64,000 nt of DNA from Tretioscincus oriximinensis. Lineage: Eukaryota > Chordata > Lepidosauria > Squamata > Gymnophthalmidae. The stretch spans positions 1,135,806 through 1,199,805 of the forward strand of contig JAJVDF010000168.1 of assembly GCA_022410635.1 (NCBI GenBank). Reading direction: 5' to 3'. Shown here one piece after another: positions 63,826 to 64,000 of this stretch. Each line of letters starts with the position of its first letter. The stretch's first letter is position 1. The translations under genes and the position numbers were made by a program. A model generated the notes under the pieces. The model was not told where the DNA came from. It made no database searches and was given only the letters and a program-made list of their open reading frames with translations.

Positions 63826-64000
63826 ACGGATAGCTCAGTCGCTTAGGAATTNGTCTCTCGCCTGGGAGATGGGGTTTTGAAGCCCTGTGTGGGACGTGGG
63901 GAGGGGTGAGCCCCTTCCACTAGCCTGTAGCTCTAGCCAACCCAGCTATTCGAAAGCATGAATTGCAAGAAATTGCAACTGACTGCAAGTAGATACATGG
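63826..64000 (+). mobile_element. tRNA-derived SINE (family S), copy 7, cut by window end
   Basis: GGATAGCTCAGTCGCTTAGG (A-box), TTTTGAAGCCC (B-box, mutated from TTTCGAAGCCC) and the body CTAGCCTGTAGCTCTAGCC. It is nearly identical to 20253-20428 and runs off the window. Confidence 0.88.

Larger units (their letters stand above)
46131..64000 (-). other. IGF1R: IGF1R intron 1 (3' part, continues beyond window)
   Basis: Exon 1, which carries the signal peptide, is not recognisable in the 17.9 kb upstream of exon 2, so the promoter lies beyond the window end. I saw no CpG-island-like stretch here. Confidence 0.83.

Overview
The window looks like intronic DNA of a squamate reptile, possibly a gecko. 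The evidence is an insulin-like growth factor 1 receptor (IGF1R) exon on the minus strand inside a dense mix of CR1-type and L2-type LINE fragments, a BovB-like 3' end, tRNA-derived SINEs with GAA/CTT-rich tails and short DNA transposons. There are no operons, bacterial-style genes, CRISPR arrays or recognisable RNA genes. Three runs of N (69, 714 and 815 bases) and many single Ns mark a draft assembly. The species is inferred, not proven.

The only host coding sequence I can support is one 546-base exon at 45517-46062 on the minus strand. It encodes 181 whole residues of the L1 (leucine-rich) domain and the start of the cysteine-rich domain of IGF1R, and corresponds to exon 2 of the vertebrate gene. 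It has a clean acceptor and donor, is open throughout and keeps all eight expected cysteines. Because the gene runs right to left, 46063-64000 is the 3' part of intron 1 and 1-45516 is the 5' part of intron 2. Three positions that contact IGF in the mammalian receptor differ here (28, 30 and 79 of the mature chain).

The rest is a layered repeat landscape. (A) A CR1-like LINE family ending in an ATGTTCTT-type 8-mer is present in more than twenty fragments; the longest (25264-27041) keeps most of a reverse transcriptase but is frameshifted. (B) A second CR1 family is present in four fragments. (C) A composite repeat combines a polypyrimidine tract, a 97-base antisense piece of the family A reverse transcriptase and a GCTGCCAAAGTTCC minisatellite; one copy is expanded at 18.6-19.0 kb and another is split by a family A LINE at 28.5-29.5 kb. 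(P) A repeat of about 450 bases carries two opposed ACTACAnnTCCCA motifs 66 bases apart. (S) tRNA-derived SINEs, (E) L2-like 3' ends, (D and H) hAT-like DNA elements, (F) an unnamed repeat with a GAAGAAGTAGAC core, and one 304-base element with perfect 23-base terminal inverted repeats complete the list.

By region: 0-8 kb is mostly unassigned sequence with scattered L2-like ends, a P copy and a SINE. 8-17 kb holds CR1 pieces, a BovB end and a repeat-poor stretch at 14.65-15.30 kb. 17-31 kb is the densest part (composite repeats, the minisatellite, the inverted-repeat element and the two best LINE copies). 31-45.5 kb has D elements, L2-like ends, a TATG microsatellite with a palindrome, and LINE tails. 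The exon follows, flanked by a near-identical direct repeat of about 125 bases (41.9 and 47.2 kb). 46-64 kb is intron 1, with P copies at 54.8, 59.3 and 60.7 kb and SINEs to the window end. I found no convincing new multi-gene system. The best leads are the receptor substitutions, the paired-motif repeat family and the LINE-minisatellite composite.
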